A DNA stretch of 64,000 nucleotides from the NCBI GenBank assembly GCA_022511075.1, contig JAFLSE010000013.1:1-64000 (forward strand), read 5' to 3'. Positions within the stretch are counted from its first letter, which is position 1; the number at the start of each line of letters is the position of its first letter. This document shows, one piece after another, positions 51,184 to 61,348 of the stretch. The position numbers and the translations under genes are program-made. The DNA is from Prevotella sp. Lineage in GTDB: Bacteria; Bacteroidota; Bacteroidia; Bacteroidales; Bacteroidaceae. The notes below the pieces were generated by a model, which was given only the letters and a program-made list of their open reading frames with translations, did no database searches and was not told the DNA's origin.

Positions 51184-54090
51184 ATGAAAAGACTATTTAT
51201 TTTGTGTTCCTTGTTCTGTGCCTGCTGCATTGCAACGATGGCGAAGGAATACAAGTACACGCAAGTGGAGGGCGACAAGATGCAGACACGCATCTATACG
51301 CTCGACAACGGATTGAAAGTATATTTGTCGGTGAACGGTGAGAAGCCTCGTATTCAGACATATATTGCCGTGAGGACAGGTTCGCGAAACGACCCTGCCG
51401 AGACTACAGGTCTTGCCCACTATCTGGAGCACCTTATGTTTAAGGGTACACGGCAGTTCGGCACTACCGACTACGAAAAGGAGAAGCCTCTGCTTGACGA
51501 GATTGAACAACGATATGAGGTGTATCGCAAGACCACCGATGCCGCCATGCGCAAGCTGATGTATCACGAGATAGACAGCGTGAGTCAGTTGGCGGCTCAG
51601 TATAACATTCCAAACGAATACGACAAACTGATGTCGGCGATTGGCGCAAGCGGTACAAATGCCTACACGAGCAACGACGTGACTTGCTACACCGAGGACA
51701 TTCCCTCTAACGAGGTTGAGAACTGGGCAAAGGTGCAGAGCGACCGCTTCCAGAATATGGTGATACGAGGCTTTCACACCGAACTTGAAGCCGTATATGA
51801 AGAGTACAACATCGGTTTGGGAAGCGACGGCAGAAAGGTGTGGGAGTCGTTGGCAAAGCTGCTCTATCCCACTCATCCCTACGGCACGCAGAGCACCATT
51901 GGTACGCAGGAGCACTTGAAGAATCCGTCGATAGTGAACATCAGAAATTATTTCAACAAGTACTATGTGCCAAACAACGTTGCAATATGTATGGCAGGCG
52001 ATATGGATATGGACAAGGTGATAGCCATTGTTGACAAGTATTTCGGCGCATGGCAACCTGGCAAGGATATCACGCCGACACAATATGCACCTGTGGCAGA
52101 CCTCACGGCTCCCGTTGACACTACCGTGGTGGGACTTGAGGCAGAGAACATTGCACTCGGATGGAAGTTTGAGGGCGCGGCATCGCTTCAGGCAGACACT
52201 CTTGGCATTGTTGGTGAAATGCTCTACAATGGCAAGGCAGGACTTATGGATATCAACCTCGACCAGAAGATGAAGTATCTCGGCGGATATGCCGGAGTGG
52301 ACAACATGGCGGAGTATAGCGACTTCGTTATGATAGGTATGCCAAAAGATGGTCAGACACTCGACGAGGTGAAAGACTTATTGCTCGGAGAGATTGAGAA
52401 TCTGAAAAATGGCAATTTCTCTGATGACCTCCTGTCTTCGGTGGTGAACAACGAGAAACTTGACTTCTACAAGAAGATGGAAAGCAACGAGCAGCGCGCG
52501 TCGATGTTTGTAGATGCTTTCATAAACGGCGAGAAATGGGAGAACGTAGTTGGCTATCTCGACCGTATATCAAAATTTACGAAGCAAGACATCGTTGACT
52601 TTGCACGTCGCCATTTCGGCAATAACTATGCCGTGGTTTACAAGCGTCAGGGCGAGGACACCACGCAAAAGAAGATTGACAAGCCCGAAATAACCGCCAT
52701 ACCAAGCAACCGCGAGTATCAGAGTCAGTTTGTTACCGATATCATCAACTCGCATGCCGAGCCTATACACCCAAAGTTTGTGGACTTCAAGAAAGACCTG
52801 CAGCAGTTTGAGACGAAAAAAACAAAGTTGCCAGTGCTCTATGTGAAGAACGTTGAGAACGGGCGTTTCTCCTTGCAGTTCCGTTTCCCCGTTGGTGAGG
52901 AGAGCGACAATCGCCTTGATTGGGCGGCAACATATTTCGACTATCTCGGCACTAAGAAGATGACCGCCGAGCAGTTGAAGCAGCAATTTTACAAGTTGGC
53001 TTGCTCCTACGGAATCATTGTCGACACAGACGCTACAACAATCTTCTTGACTGGTCTCGATGAGAATATGCCGCAGGCATTGGCATTGCTTGAGGACTTC
53101 ATAAACAATGCACAGGTAGATGAGGAGGCTTACGAGCAGGGCATTGCCTTGATAGAGAAAAGTCGTGCCGATGCAAAACTGAACCAAAGGAGCAATTTCT
53201 CGGCACTTTCAAACTACGGCATGTATGGTGCTTACAACCCCACACTCAATATGCTGAGCACCGACGAGATGAAGCGCATTAAGCCGCAGACCTTTATAGA
53301 CTTGATTGCCGGCTTGAAGAATATGAAGCACGAGGTATTATACTACGGTCCTACATCTGAAAAGGAACTTGCTGCCATCATAGACAAGCATCACAAGGTG
53401 GGCAAGAAACTGGTTGATGCCCCAGAGTTGAAGCCATATACTCCGCAGGCAGTTACGCAGAACGAGGTTATCATTGCGCCTTATGATGCGAAGAACATTT
53501 ATATGAGGCAGTACACATCGTGCGGCAGATTGTTCAATGCCGACGAATATCCAACGGCATGTCTCTTCAACGAATACTTTGGCGGAGGCATGAACACGAT
53601 AGTATTCCAAGAATTGCGCGAGGCTCGTGGACTGGCATACAGTGCAAGCGCATACTACTCCACACCGAGCCGCAGGAATATGCCCGAATATGCCTCTACC
53701 TACGTTATTACGCAGAACGACAAGATGATGGACTGCATCAATACCTTCAACGAGATTATCGACGATATGCCGCAGAGCGAAAAGGCATTCGTATTAGCAA
53801 AGCAGAGCCTTGAAAAGTCGCTTGCCACGGAGCGCGTAACGAAGTTTGGTATCATCTCACGTTATATACGATATCGCCGACTCGGAATAGACCACGACCT
53901 GTCGGAAGATGTTTACAAGGCATTGCCTAACCTCACGCTTTCGGACATCTTGAAATACGAGCAGGAAGTGATGGCAAAGAAGCCCTATCGCTACATTATT
54001 CTTGGTGATGAAAAGGAACTCGATATTGAGTCGCTTGAAAAGATTGCTCCAATAAAGAGAATGACCACCGAGGAGATTTTCGGATATTGA
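51184..54090 (+). CDS. M16-family zinc metallopeptidase
   Basis: About 968 residues, exported by a signal peptide (CCIATMAK). Inverted zinc motif HYLEH (H-x-x-E-H) near residue 80 and the distal Glu in EAVYEEYN. A second, inactive M16 half follows (about 500-970) with the RARGLAYS-like EARGLAYSASAY. Pitrilysin-like proteins of this type clean up peptides in the periplasm. Start ATG 51184 rather than an upstream in-frame TTG. Confidence 0.88.
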   Translation: MKRLFILCSLFCACCIATMAKEYKYTQVEGDKMQTRIYTLDNGLKVYLSVNGEKPRIQTYIAVRTGSRNDPAETTGLAHYLEHLMFKGTRQFGTTDYEKEKPLLDEIEQRYEVYRKTTDAAMRKLMYHEIDSVSQLAAQYNIPNEYDKLMSAIGASGTNAYTSNDVTCYTEDIPSNEVENWAKVQSDRFQNMVIRGFHTELEAVYEEYNIGLGSDGRKVWESLAKLLYPTHPYGTQSTIGTQEHLKNPSIVNIRNYFNKYYVPNNVAICMAGDMDMDKVIAIVDKYFGAWQPGKDITPTQYAPVADLTAPVDTTVVGLEAENIALGWKFEGAASLQADTLGIVGEMLYNGKAGLMDINLDQKMKYLGGYAGVDNMAEYSDFVMIGMPKDGQTLDEVKDLLLGEIENLKNGNFSDDLLSSVVNNEKLDFYKKMESNEQRASMFVDAFINGEKWENVVGYLDRISKFTKQDIVDFARRHFGNNYAVVYKRQGEDTTQKKIDKPEITAIPSNREYQSQFVTDIINSHAEPIHPKFVDFKKDLQQFETKKTKLPVLYVKNVENGRFSLQFRFPVGEESDNRLDWAATYFDYLGTKKMTAEQLKQQFYKLACSYGIIVDTDATTIFLTGLDENMPQALALLEDFINNAQVDEEAYEQGIALIEKSRADAKLNQRSNFSALSNYGMYGAYNPTLNMLSTDEMKRIKPQTFIDLIAGLKNMKHEVLYYGPTSEKELAAIIDKHHKVGKKLVDAPELKPYTPQAVTQNEVIIAPYDAKNIYMRQYTSCGRLFNADEYPTACLFNEYFGGGMNTIVFQELREARGLAYSASAYYSTPSRRNMPEYASTYVITQNDKMMDCINTFNEIIDDMPQSEKAFVLAKQSLEKSLATERVTKFGIISRYIRYRRLGIDHDLSEDVYKALPNLTLSDILKYEQEVMAKKPYRYIILGDEKELDIESLEKIAPIKRMTTEEIFGY

Positions 54091-54127
54091 AATAACATAT
54101 AAATATTAACATATAAAGAACACAAAA

Positions 54128-55774
54128 ATGGCAAATCCAGAATTTAAGTATGCTCCTATGTTCCAGTTGGGCAAGGATGATACGGAGTACCGTCTGCTTT
54201 CGAAAGAGGGCGTGTCGGTAGGAGATTTCGAGGGTCACGAGATTCTCAAGGTGTCGAAGGAAGCGCTGACATTGCTTGCACAGCAGGCATTTCACGATGT
54301 TGAGTTTATGCTGCGTCGTTCTCACAACGAGCAGGTGGCACAGATACTCACTGACCCGGAGGCATCTGAAAACGACAAGTATGTGGCACTGCAATTCCTT
54401 CGCAATGCGGAGACTGCTTGCAAGGGCATTCTTCCTTTCTGCCAGGATACGGGAACAGCGATAATCCACGGCGAGAAAGGTCAGCAGGTGTGGACAGGCT
54501 TTGAGGACGAAGAGGCTCTTTCACTCGGTGTGTACAACACGTTTACGCAAGACAATCTGCGCTACTCGCAGAATGCTCCCCTCAACATGTATGACGAGGT
54601 GAACACTCGCTGCAACCTTCCTGCACAGATTGACATCGAAGCTGTTGAAGGCATGGAGTATCGTTTTGTGATGGTGGCAAAGGGCGGTGGCTCTGCCAAC
54701 AAAACCTATTTCTATCCTATGACAAAGGCAACCATACAGAACGAAGGCACTCTTTTGCCGTTCCTCGTTGAGAAGATGAAGAGTCTCGGCACTGCTGCCT
54801 GTCCTCCTTATCACATTGCTTTTGTAATTGGCGGAACATCAGCAGAGAAGAATCTGCTTACGGTGAAACTCGCTTCAATAAAGTATTATGACAGTCTGCC
54901 TACTACGGGTGACGAGACAGGACGTGCTTTCCGTGATATCGACCTCGAAAACAAGTTGCTTGTTGAGGCACAGAAGATTGGACTTGGTGCACAGTTTGGT
55001 GGCAAGGCATTGGCTCATGATATTCGTGTTATCCGTCTGCCGCGCCACGGTGCAAGCTGTCCTATCGGTATGGGTGTAAGTTGTTCTGCCGACCGCAACA
55101 TAAAGGCGAAAATCAATAAGGACGGTATTTGGTTAGAGAAAATGGACAGCAACCCAACGGAACTTATTCCCGAAGAGTTGCGCAATCCGGGCGAAGGTAC
55201 AACGGGCATCGTGATAGATCTCAACAAGGGTATTGATGCCGTTCGTGCTGAACTTTCAAAATACCCCGTAAGCACCCGCGTAAACCTTAACGGTACTATC
55301 ATCGTGGCACGCGACATTGCTCACGCAAAATTAAAGGCACGTCTTGATGCTGGTGAGCCGATGCCCGATTATTTCAAGGACTATCCTGTGCTCTATGCCG
55401 GTCCTGCAAAGACTCCGGAGGGCTATCCTTGCGGTTCTATGGGACCGACCACAGCAAACCGTATGGACCCATATGTAGACGAGTTCCAGAGTCACGGTGC
55501 AAGCCTTGTTATGATTGCCAAGGGCAACCGTAGCGATGCCGTTACCGATGCCTGCAAGAAGCATGGCGGTTTCTATCTCGGCACTATCGGTGGTGTTGCC
55601 GCTGTCCTCTCTCAGAGCAGCATCAAGAGCATCGAGTGTGTGGAATATCCCGAACTCGGCATGGAGGCTATATGGAAAATTGATGTTGAAGATTTCCCAG
55701 CCTTTATTCTCGTTGACGACAAGGGCAACGACTTCTTCAAGCAGCTGAAGCCGTGGACACCATGCGCTAAATAG
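54128..55774 (+). CDS. Fumarate hydratase, class I (iron-sulfur)
   Basis: A 548-residue iron-sulfur fumarase of the E. coli FumA/FumB type, interconverting fumarate and malate. N-terminal half with PFCQDTGTA (cluster Cys), [15 protein letters not shown], and [18 protein letters not shown]-terminal half with [13 protein letters not shown] and [16 protein letters not shown]. Length matches. Whether it is best named fumA or fumB is arbitrary here. Confidence 0.95.
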   Translation: MANPEFKYAPMFQLGKDDTEYRLLSKEGVSVGDFEGHEILKVSKEALTLLAQQAFHDVEFMLRRSHNEQVAQILTDPEASENDKYVALQFLRNAETACKGILPFCQDTGTAIIHGEKGQQVWTGFEDEEALSLGVYNTFTQDNLRYSQNAPLNMYDEVNTRCNLPAQIDIEAVEGMEYRFVMVAKGGGSANKTYFYPMTKATIQNEGTLLPFLVEKMKSLGTAACPPYHIAFVIGGTSAEKNLLTVKLASIKYYDSLPTTGDETGRAFRDIDLENKLLVEAQKIGLGAQFGGKALAHDIRVIRLPRHGASCPIGMGVSCSADRNIKAKINKDGIWLEKMDSNPTELIPEELRNPGEGTTGIVIDLNKGIDAVRAELSKYPVSTRVNLNGTIIVARDIAHAKLKARLDAGEPMPDYFKDYPVLYAGPAKTPEGYPCGSMGPTTANRMDPYVDEFQSHGASLVMIAKGNRSDAVTDACKKHGGFYLGTIGGVAAVLSQSSIKSIECVEYPELGMEAIWKIDVEDFPAFILVDDKGNDFFKQLKPWTPCAK

Positions 55775-55794
55775 TATATATTAATGCATAATTG

Positions 55795-55836
55795 AAAATG
55801 CATAATTGGCTTACACCAATTATGCATTTTATTTTT
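55795..55836. terminator. Bidirectional terminator between fumarase and the Mfa2-like gene
   Basis: AAAATGCATAATTGG pairs with CCAATTATGCATTTT; followed by ATTTTTG on the plus strand. Confidence 0.8.
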
Positions 55837-55876
55837 GTTTACTAACATTATAAAAACAACGTTCGACGTAAACCAA

Positions 55877-56770
55877 TTAATATGTCAGTTCTTCTTCATT
55901 CCATTCATCGCTGGTAGTCATTGTTACCTTAAATTCCCCTGGCTTTTGAATGTTGCCAAAAAACGTTCCCGTATATTTCGTGATTTGGTTAATTTTTATT
56001 GGAATGCCTTCAAAAACACGTTCTGCATAATCATCATCATCTGTCTGTGCTGTTACAGTAAGTTTTATAACATCTTCAGTTGCATGTGGAAATGTGTATA
56101 GGTCGTAATATGATTCTCCGCTATATGCCGTCACATCTACATCCCTATATTCCGTTTGCCTCGATTCCTTACTACCAAAACCAGTTACAGCATTGAAAGT
56201 GCTACTACCACCTGTATAGTAAAATTTAATTCTCTTGACATCTTCTGGTACGTTGTCGGTAATAACAAAACGAACCATAGCCACAGCACGCTTCAATTGA
56301 AGGCTTAATTCTTGTGGCTCCGTTACATTAAGTTCTCCATAATAATAGAATGTGTCGGTCATTGTTACTGTGCTATTGAACGTGATTTCCTCCAATGATG
56401 TTACAGTGGGATTTCCGTTGCCATTGTGCGCAATCACTACATATTTATATTCCCCAGCCGGCAGTGTAGTTTGCAAGGTTCCAAAATCATCGTCCATTTC
56501 TTTCTGGTTGATAGTCTTAAATTTCTTTCCGTCTTGGAAAAACACCAATGTTATACGACTGCATAAGTTAGTAATATCTACCGCCCTCGTACCAACTTTC
56601 TCGTCTTCGAACGAAACCTGTTCAATACTTGATATTGAAAACTTAACTTCCACACCATCACCTTCAAGCATTTCGCTATTAGTGATATTCACAATCTCCA
56701 CTTGCTCACAAGATGTGAAACCAAACGTCAGCATAGCTACGATGCCAACACCACAAAGTAACTTTTTCAT
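55877..56770 (-). CDS. FimB/Mfa2-like fimbrial-type lipoprotein
   Basis: A 297-residue lipoprotein (FGFTSCEQ lipobox). The N-terminal beta-rich region includes KVGTRAVDI, a usual feature of the P. gingivalis FimA/Mfa1-Mfa2 superfamily, and the LPAGEYKYVVIAHNG strand. Such proteins anchor or terminate type V pili. There is no neighbouring fimbrial shaft gene here, so it could act alone as an adhesin or with pilins encoded elsewhere. Confidence 0.75.
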   Translation of the reverse strand: MKKLLCGVGIVAMLTFGFTSCEQVEIVNITNSEMLEGDGVEVKFSISSIEQVSFEDEKVGTRAVDITNLCSRITLVFFQDGKKFKTINQKEMDDDFGTLQTTLPAGEYKYVVIAHNGNGNPTVTSLEEITFNSTVTMTDTFYYYGELNVTEPQELSLQLKRAVAMVRFVITDNVPEDVKRIKFYYTGGSSTFNAVTGFGSKESRQTEYRDVDVTAYSGESYYDLYTFPHATEDVIKLTVTAQTDDDDYAERVFEGIPIKINQITKYTGTFFGNIQKPGEFKVTMTTSDEWNEEELTY

Positions 56771-56831
56771 ATCGTTTGTAGTCTTTTTGTTGTTAATAAT
56801 TTTATTTTAGTATAATTTTGTTTAGCTATTG

Positions 56832-56839
56832 CAAAAGTA
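56832..56839 (-). promoter_or_regulatory. -7 box of the Mfa2-like gene
   Basis: Minus strand TACTTTTG, 62 bases before the start codon; no good -33 element. The rest of 56771-57070 is AT-rich and holds nothing else recognisable. Confidence 0.4.
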
Positions 56840-57070
56840 ACAATAATATTTTAAAATAAGATTTGTTTATGTTGATGTTTGCATTTGTTTAACATCTTAA
56901 TGCTATTTGGTTAAAATATGTTTCAAGCATATATAATTAATAATGCGACTTTTGGCGTAAATAACGAAGGATCTAAAAAGAAAACATTTTTTCAGGAGAA
57001 AAAGGGAAAACACCTCTCTCCGTGACGGAAAAATGGGTATCATTGCAGCCCCTTCCAAAAGTTACATAAG

Positions 57071-57515
57071 ATGAGCCAACTAACCTGGGAGCAAAGGTAC
57101 TTGGTTTTCTGCGATGTACAAGCAAGGTTTTTCGAAAAAATGCTTTCAGAAATTATATGTTGGCTATTGCCGCCTGAAGTGCTATGCGATGGTCTCCGTG
57201 GAGCGCATCAAGAGATAAGAATGAGGGCGGTGACCTTTACATCCGGCTGCTGCATACATAGAGTTGCTGGCGTATATGGGATATATCAGGACCATTACTA
57301 CGGACAACGTAACGGAGTTTGCAAGGCAGAAGTACTGAGAACGAAAATATACTTCACGCAACCGTATGCCTCATGAGAGAAAGGACTCATAGAATACATC
57401 AACAAGCTCTACAGGCAATACATATCTAAAGGAGTCAGCTTTGACAACTACACAGAGGAGCAGATTAAGTAGATACAATAACAAAATCAATGCAAGGCCA
57501 AGAAAAAATCGGATT
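57071..57515 (+). pseudogene. Decayed IS30-family transposase
   Basis: The frame starts with MSQLTWEQRY, like the IS30 helix-turn-helix start, then loses similarity. Further on, in changing frames, it reads YIRTITTDNVTEFA (the catalytic DDE region), YFTQPYAS-stop-EKGLIEYINKLYRQYISKG (a Trp codon turned to TGA), FDNYTEEQIK-stop, and KINARPRKK. The DNA between is deleted or scrambled. No terminal inverted repeats were found. The element is dead. Confidence 0.8.
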
Positions 57516-57604
57516 TAAAGCGTTGGTACAGACTTTTTCGTACTTTTGCAGACGTAGTTGTATTTTGAGGTTGAATCTTTAATTTTATTATTTCGTGAAA
57601 ATAT

Positions 57605-57635
57605 TTGGTTAATCCAAAAAAAGTGTGTATCTTTG
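57605..57635 (+). promoter_or_regulatory. Promoter of the SRP RNA / tRNA-Thr unit
   Basis: TTG 57605-57607, 20-base spacer, TATCTTTG 57628-57635. Confidence 0.7.
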
Positions 57636-57654
57636 CACCGCATTTTGATAATGT

Positions 57655-57762
57655 ACGAAAGACGGGTAAGTCTTGTACGGCCAGCTCCCTTCGAATCCTC
57701 CAGGACGGGAACGTAGCAAAGGTAGTTGGTTGTAGCGGCGCGATACAAGTAGCTTGCCCACC
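57655..57762 (+). ncRNA. ffs: Signal recognition particle RNA, small bacterial type (4.5S)
   Basis: The conserved apical region reads TCCAGGACGGGAACGTAGCAAAGG, parallel to the AGG...GGAA...AGCA loops of bacterial SRP RNA that bind Ffh. Terminal arms GGGTAAG (57664-57670) and CTTGCCC pair to close the rod. Exact ends are uncertain by about 10 bases. It directs inner-membrane proteins to SecYEG. tRNA-Thr follows within a few bases on the same predicted transcript. Confidence 0.82.
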
Positions 57763-57763
57763 T

Positions 57764-57837
57764 GCCTCTTTAGCTCAGTTGGCCAGAGCACGTGATTTGT
57801 AATCTCGGGGTCGTTGGTTCGAATCCGACAAGAGGCT
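57764..57837 (+). tRNA. tRNA-Thr (anticodon TGT)
   Basis: Acceptor GCCTCTT pairs with AAGAGGC; D arm GCTC/GAGC; anticodon loop TTTGTAA with TGT; T arm GGTTCGAATCC. The anticodon stem has a T-T mismatch in its middle pair. No CCA encoded. Terminator 7 bases downstream. Confidence 0.92.
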
Positions 57838-57844
57838 CAAAAAG

Positions 57845-57880
57845 AAAGATAATGTGTTAAATTATACATTATCTTTTTTT
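57845..57880 (+). terminator. Terminator after tRNA-Thr
   Basis: AAAGATAATGT pairs with ACATTATCTTT, loop of 10, followed by TTTT. Confidence 0.85.
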
Positions 57881-57979
57881 ATGTTATATTTCCAAATGTT
57901 ATATTGGAATCCTCATTCTTTCCCATAATAGCCATTGTGCTATTAGTCGTCAAAAGAAAAGTAATCAGTTGTTAGCGCT

Positions 57980-58287
57980 AATCAATAATAACGGTACGTT
58001 TGCGATTTTCTATTGCTTTTATGATAAGTGCATCAATATATGTGTTTTGAAAACGTTTAGTGGCAGAGCATGATAGTGGCAGCACCTAATACTTTTGTGG
58101 CAGCTATTGAACTGACTATGGCAATGTGTCCTCTGCTGTGTTCACTGAAGTATTTGAATGCTGTATCAATCATTCTCGTAAAACTAAAGGCATTGGTTTT
58201 AATGGTTGAAACTTCCTTGTTAGGCGAAAGGATTCTATTTTACCAACTAATACCTGAGCAGTGAAAGTATAGGTCTATACCACCCAT
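57980..58287 (-). pseudogene. Remnant of a short-chain dehydrogenase/reductase
   Basis: On the minus strand from 58287 the frame reads MGGIDLYFHCSGISW, stop, then NKEVSTIKTNAFSFTRMI, HIAIVSSIAATKVLGAA, all typical of SDR enzymes (the SSIA strand precedes the catalytic Tyr). A frameshift follows; in the next frame SATKRFQNTYIDAL continues, containing the Lys of the YxxxK motif, then RKRTVIID and stop. The N-terminal Rossmann start and much of the C-terminus are lost. A plus-strand ORF at 58070 is only its shadow. Confidence 0.78.
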
Positions 58288-58391
58288 TTCATCAAATTAT
58301 TATATTATTACAAGTTACGAATTTTCAAGTTGTGACTAAATAATCGTATGAAAAAACATCAATAAAAAGTATTAAAATTCTATCTTATATT

Positions 58392-58421
58392 TTGTATTAC
58401 ATTTTATTTGTTGTATCTTTG
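58392..58421 (+). promoter_or_regulatory. Promoter of the Wzi-like gene
   Basis: TTG 58392-58394, 19-base spacer, TATCTTTG 58414-58421, 24 bases before ATG. Confidence 0.75.
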
Positions 58422-58445
58422 TAAATGAAAAAGCAAACGTAAGAC

Positions 58446-60005
58446 ATGAAGCTGAAACAACTGAAATACATAATTGTTTTTATAATTGCCATGTTGCCAA
58501 CAGCGATAATGGCACAGGAGGAACGAAAGATGACATTGACAGGCGGCATTGAATATGGGGTTGAAATGCAAGGCTCAATGGCGTTTGGCGATGGGGAGAC
58601 ACCTTTATGGCTAAACGCAAACAAATATGGACTGAGTTCGTTGGAGAAAGAAAACGGCTATTTGCGTGTGAGTATTGAACGACCGCTTGCTATAGATGAT
58701 GAATATAAATGGGGCATAGGCTATGGGCTCGATATGGCAGCCGCATACAACTACACAAACAAGGCGATTGTGCAGCAAGCGTATGTGGAAGGCAGGTGGC
58801 AGAAAGGAGTGCTCACCATAGGCAGCAAGCAACAGCCTATGGAACTGAAAAACCAAGAACTGAGCAGCGGTTCGCAGACTTTGGGAATAAACGCACGCCC
58901 AGTACCGCAGGTAAGAGTGACACTGCCGGAATATTGGGATATTCCCGGAACAAACGGATGGCTCAGCCTAAAAGGACACATTGCATACGGAATTACCACC
59001 GATGACAAATGGCAAAAAGACTTCACACAACGACAAACGAAATACACAGAAAACACTCTATACCACAGCAAAGCTGGCTATCTGAAGATTGGCAACGAAT
59101 ATCGCTTTATGCCTGTGTCTTTGGAAATGGGATTAGAAATGGCGGCTTTCTTCGGAGGAACATCATACAATGCCAACGAACACGATGTAGTGAAAAATGA
59201 AGGAGGACTGAAAGGAATGTGGCACGCATTTATTCCTGGAGGAGCGGAAACCGTGGAAGATGTTTACAGGAACATCGGCGGTGACCAACTCGGTTCGTGG
59301 GTAATAAGGCTGAACTTTGACTACGATGATTGGTATTTTGGAGTTTACTGGGATCATTTCTTCGAGGACCAAAGCGCCATGTTTCACCTCGACTATGACG
59401 GGTATGGCATAGGCGACGAATGGGATACTTGGAAAGACAGCAAGTATCTGCTATATGGATTCAAGGACATGATGCTTGGTGGAGAGTTGCGACTTAAAAA
59501 GGCAGACTGGCTTAATAATATAGTGTTTGAATATTTATATACGAAATACCAGAGCGGACCGATATATCACGACCATACACCAAGCATATCAGACCACATA
59601 GGCGGAGTTGACGAATACTACAACCACTATGTATTCACAGGGTGGCAGCATTGGGGGCAGGTGATTGGAAACCCATTGTACCTGTCGCCGATATACAACA
59701 ACGATGGCACGATAGAAATAAAGAACAACCGCTTCTATGCTTTTCATCTCGGTGCAAGTGGCGACCCAAGCGAAAATCTGCACTATCGTGTGCTTGCCAC
59801 ATATCAAAAAGGATTTGGAACATACAACACCCCATATAGCAATCCACGCAAGGGTGTGAGCATAATGGTAGAGACACGCTATGAGTTTCCACAGACTACT
59901 AGTCTCGGTGGTTGGAGCGTAACGGCAGCAGCAGGTATGGATATGGGGAATTTGCGTGGTACAAACCAAGGAATACAACTGACAATAGCCAAGAAATGGA
60001 AATAA
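58446..60005 (+). CDS. Capsule assembly protein Wzi family, outer-membrane beta barrel
   Basis: A 519-residue protein with a signal peptide (PTAIMAQ) and amphipathic strands throughout. Marks typical of the Wzi family: WLNANKYGLSSLEKENGYLRVS, GSKQQPMELKNQELSSGSQTLG, VRVTLPEYWDIPG. Wzi is a lectin barrel that anchors capsular polysaccharide to the cell surface. The small lipoprotein gene follows 5 bases later. Confidence 0.88.
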   Translation: MKLKQLKYIIVFIIAMLPTAIMAQEERKMTLTGGIEYGVEMQGSMAFGDGETPLWLNANKYGLSSLEKENGYLRVSIERPLAIDDEYKWGIGYGLDMAAAYNYTNKAIVQQAYVEGRWQKGVLTIGSKQQPMELKNQELSSGSQTLGINARPVPQVRVTLPEYWDIPGTNGWLSLKGHIAYGITTDDKWQKDFTQRQTKYTENTLYHSKAGYLKIGNEYRFMPVSLEMGLEMAAFFGGTSYNANEHDVVKNEGGLKGMWHAFIPGGAETVEDVYRNIGGDQLGSWVIRLNFDYDDWYFGVYWDHFFEDQSAMFHLDYDGYGIGDEWDTWKDSKYLLYGFKDMMLGGELRLKKADWLNNIVFEYLYTKYQSGPIYHDHTPSISDHIGGVDEYYNHYVFTGWQHWGQVIGNPLYLSPIYNNDGTIEIKNNRFYAFHLGASGDPSENLHYRVLATYQKGFGTYNTPYSNPRKGVSIMVETRYEFPQTTSLGGWSVTAAAGMDMGNLRGTNQGIQLTIAKKWK

Positions 60006-60010
60006 GAAAA

Positions 60011-60445
60011 ATGAAACATGCAATAGCCGTAATAATAACGACGATGATTGCACTTTCCGCATGCACATTGGAGACATCGCACAACGGGAAATTAGACGGA
60101 ATGTGGCAGTTGACACAACTTGACACTCTTGTCACTAACGGACAAACGGATATGCGCGAGACAGGAATATTTTGGTGCGTGCAGAATAATCTGCTGAAAA
60201 TATCTGCGCTTTACGGCGGTGCTGACCCAGTGTTGTTCCGATTCCAAAACACAGGCAATCAATTTATCATCAAAGATCCATATTTTGACAACCGCACCGA
60301 GGGCGACATAAAGATAGAGGATGCTGCACAGTTTTCTTTCTACAACATAGACACACTGGAGCAAACATTTGCCATAGAGAAACTGACATCAGGCAAAATG
60401 ACCCTGCAATCGGAAAGGTTCAGATTTCATTTCAGGAAATACTGA
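60011..60445 (+). CDS. Small lipocalin-like lipoprotein
   Basis: A protein of 144 residues starting at ATG 60011 (longer frames run into the Wzi gene). Lipobox ALSACT; then GKLDGMWQLTQLDTL, the opening of a lipocalin-like beta-barrel, and a beta-rich remainder ending RFRFHFRKY. In other Bacteroidota such proteins follow surface barrels as accessory subunits. Ends 9 bases before a convergent gene. Confidence 0.65.
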   Translation: MKHAIAVIITTMIALSACTLETSHNGKLDGMWQLTQLDTLVTNGQTDMRETGIFWCVQNNLLKISALYGGADPVLFRFQNTGNQFIIKDPYFDNRTEGDIKIEDAAQFSFYNIDTLEQTFAIEKLTSGKMTLQSERFRFHFRKY

Positions 60446-60454
60446 GATTTCTTT

Positions 60455-61330
60455 TTATAAGTAAATGATAAACAGGAATGCAAGCCCCCACGCAATGACG
60501 GTGAGCTGCATAAAGCGGTCGTGAAGGATTGCCTTCGTGGGGTCACCGCTCTTTTCGTCTACCACGGTGATTTGGATATAGCGCAAGAGACCAAGAACAA
60601 CGAATATGCTTGTGAGATAAAGGTATTGAGTATGGAAACGTGCAATGACCTCGGGACTTACGGTGTACATAATATAGCAGACGAGAGTGACTGAGGCTGT
60701 GATGGTTATGGCTTGGTTTATGAAAGTGAGATTGTAGCGGATTGTGTTCTTGCGCGGCGGCTCACCCGTCTTGTTCATACGGATAACATCGTCGCGGCGC
60801 TTGGCAAGAGACAGAAATAGAGTGAGGAGAAAGGTCATAAGTATCAGCCAGTGACTGACAACAACCTCTGTTGCAAAACCACCTGCAAGTATGCGCAGGA
60901 CAAAGCCTATGGTAATAACGCAAACATCTATAATCGCATATTGCTTGAGTTTGGTGCAATAGGAAAGATTGAGAAGGTAATAGCCGAGAACAACCATACC
61001 CGTATGCACAAGGGCATCACTGAGACAAAGCAGGAATGCAATGCCGAGACAAAGCATAAACACCATAAGAATGTATGCCTGAACCACAGACACCGCACCG
61101 CTGGCAATGGGGCGATGGCACTTTACGCTGTGACGGCGGTCAGCATCAACATCTATAATGTCATTGTAGCAATATACCGACGAGGCAACGCAACTGAAAG
61201 CAAAGAAGGTAAGGAGCGAGTTTATTATGTCGTGCACATCGGTGAGGCTGCCGCCAAAGAACATCGGCAGAAACACAAACAGGTTCTTTACCCACTGCTG
61301 AGGACGGATTATCTTAATGAAACGAGACAT
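60455..61330 (-). CDS. UbiA-family prenyltransferase, decaprenyl-phosphate phosphoribosyltransferase-like
   Basis: A 291-residue integral-membrane enzyme with about eight helices. First Asp-rich motif NDIIDVDADRRHSVKCHRPIASG binds Mg-diphosphate. The N-terminal RPQQWVKNLFVFLPMFFGG is typical of the group that transfers 5-phosphoribosyl-diphosphate to polyprenyl phosphate (first step to DPA, an arabinose donor). Here it lies next to glycan-decorating genes, so a similar role in the envelope is likely. Confidence 0.8.
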   Translation of the reverse strand: MSRFIKIIRPQQWVKNLFVFLPMFFGGSLTDVHDIINSLLTFFAFSCVASSVYCYNDIIDVDADRRHSVKCHRPIASGAVSVVQAYILMVFMLCLGIAFLLCLSDALVHTGMVVLGYYLLNLSYCTKLKQYAIIDVCVITIGFVLRILAGGFATEVVVSHWLILMTFLLTLFLSLAKRRDDVIRMNKTGEPPRKNTIRYNLTFINQAITITASVTLVCYIMYTVSPEVIARFHTQYLYLTSIFVVLGLLRYIQITVVDEKSGDPTKAILHDRFMQLTVIAWGLAFLFIIYL

Positions 61331-61348
61331 TTTTTAAGTGTTCTGTGA

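Noticed and set aside
46752..55810. Recurring AATGCATAATT near 46752, 55782 and 55799 as a regulatory motif
   Set aside because: Low-complexity AT-rich 11-mer, two of the sites belong to one terminator area; chance or a minor dispersed repeat.
58070..58264. 64-codon plus-strand frame
   Set aside because: Antisense of the dehydrogenase remnant, which gives clear SDR motifs on the minus strand.
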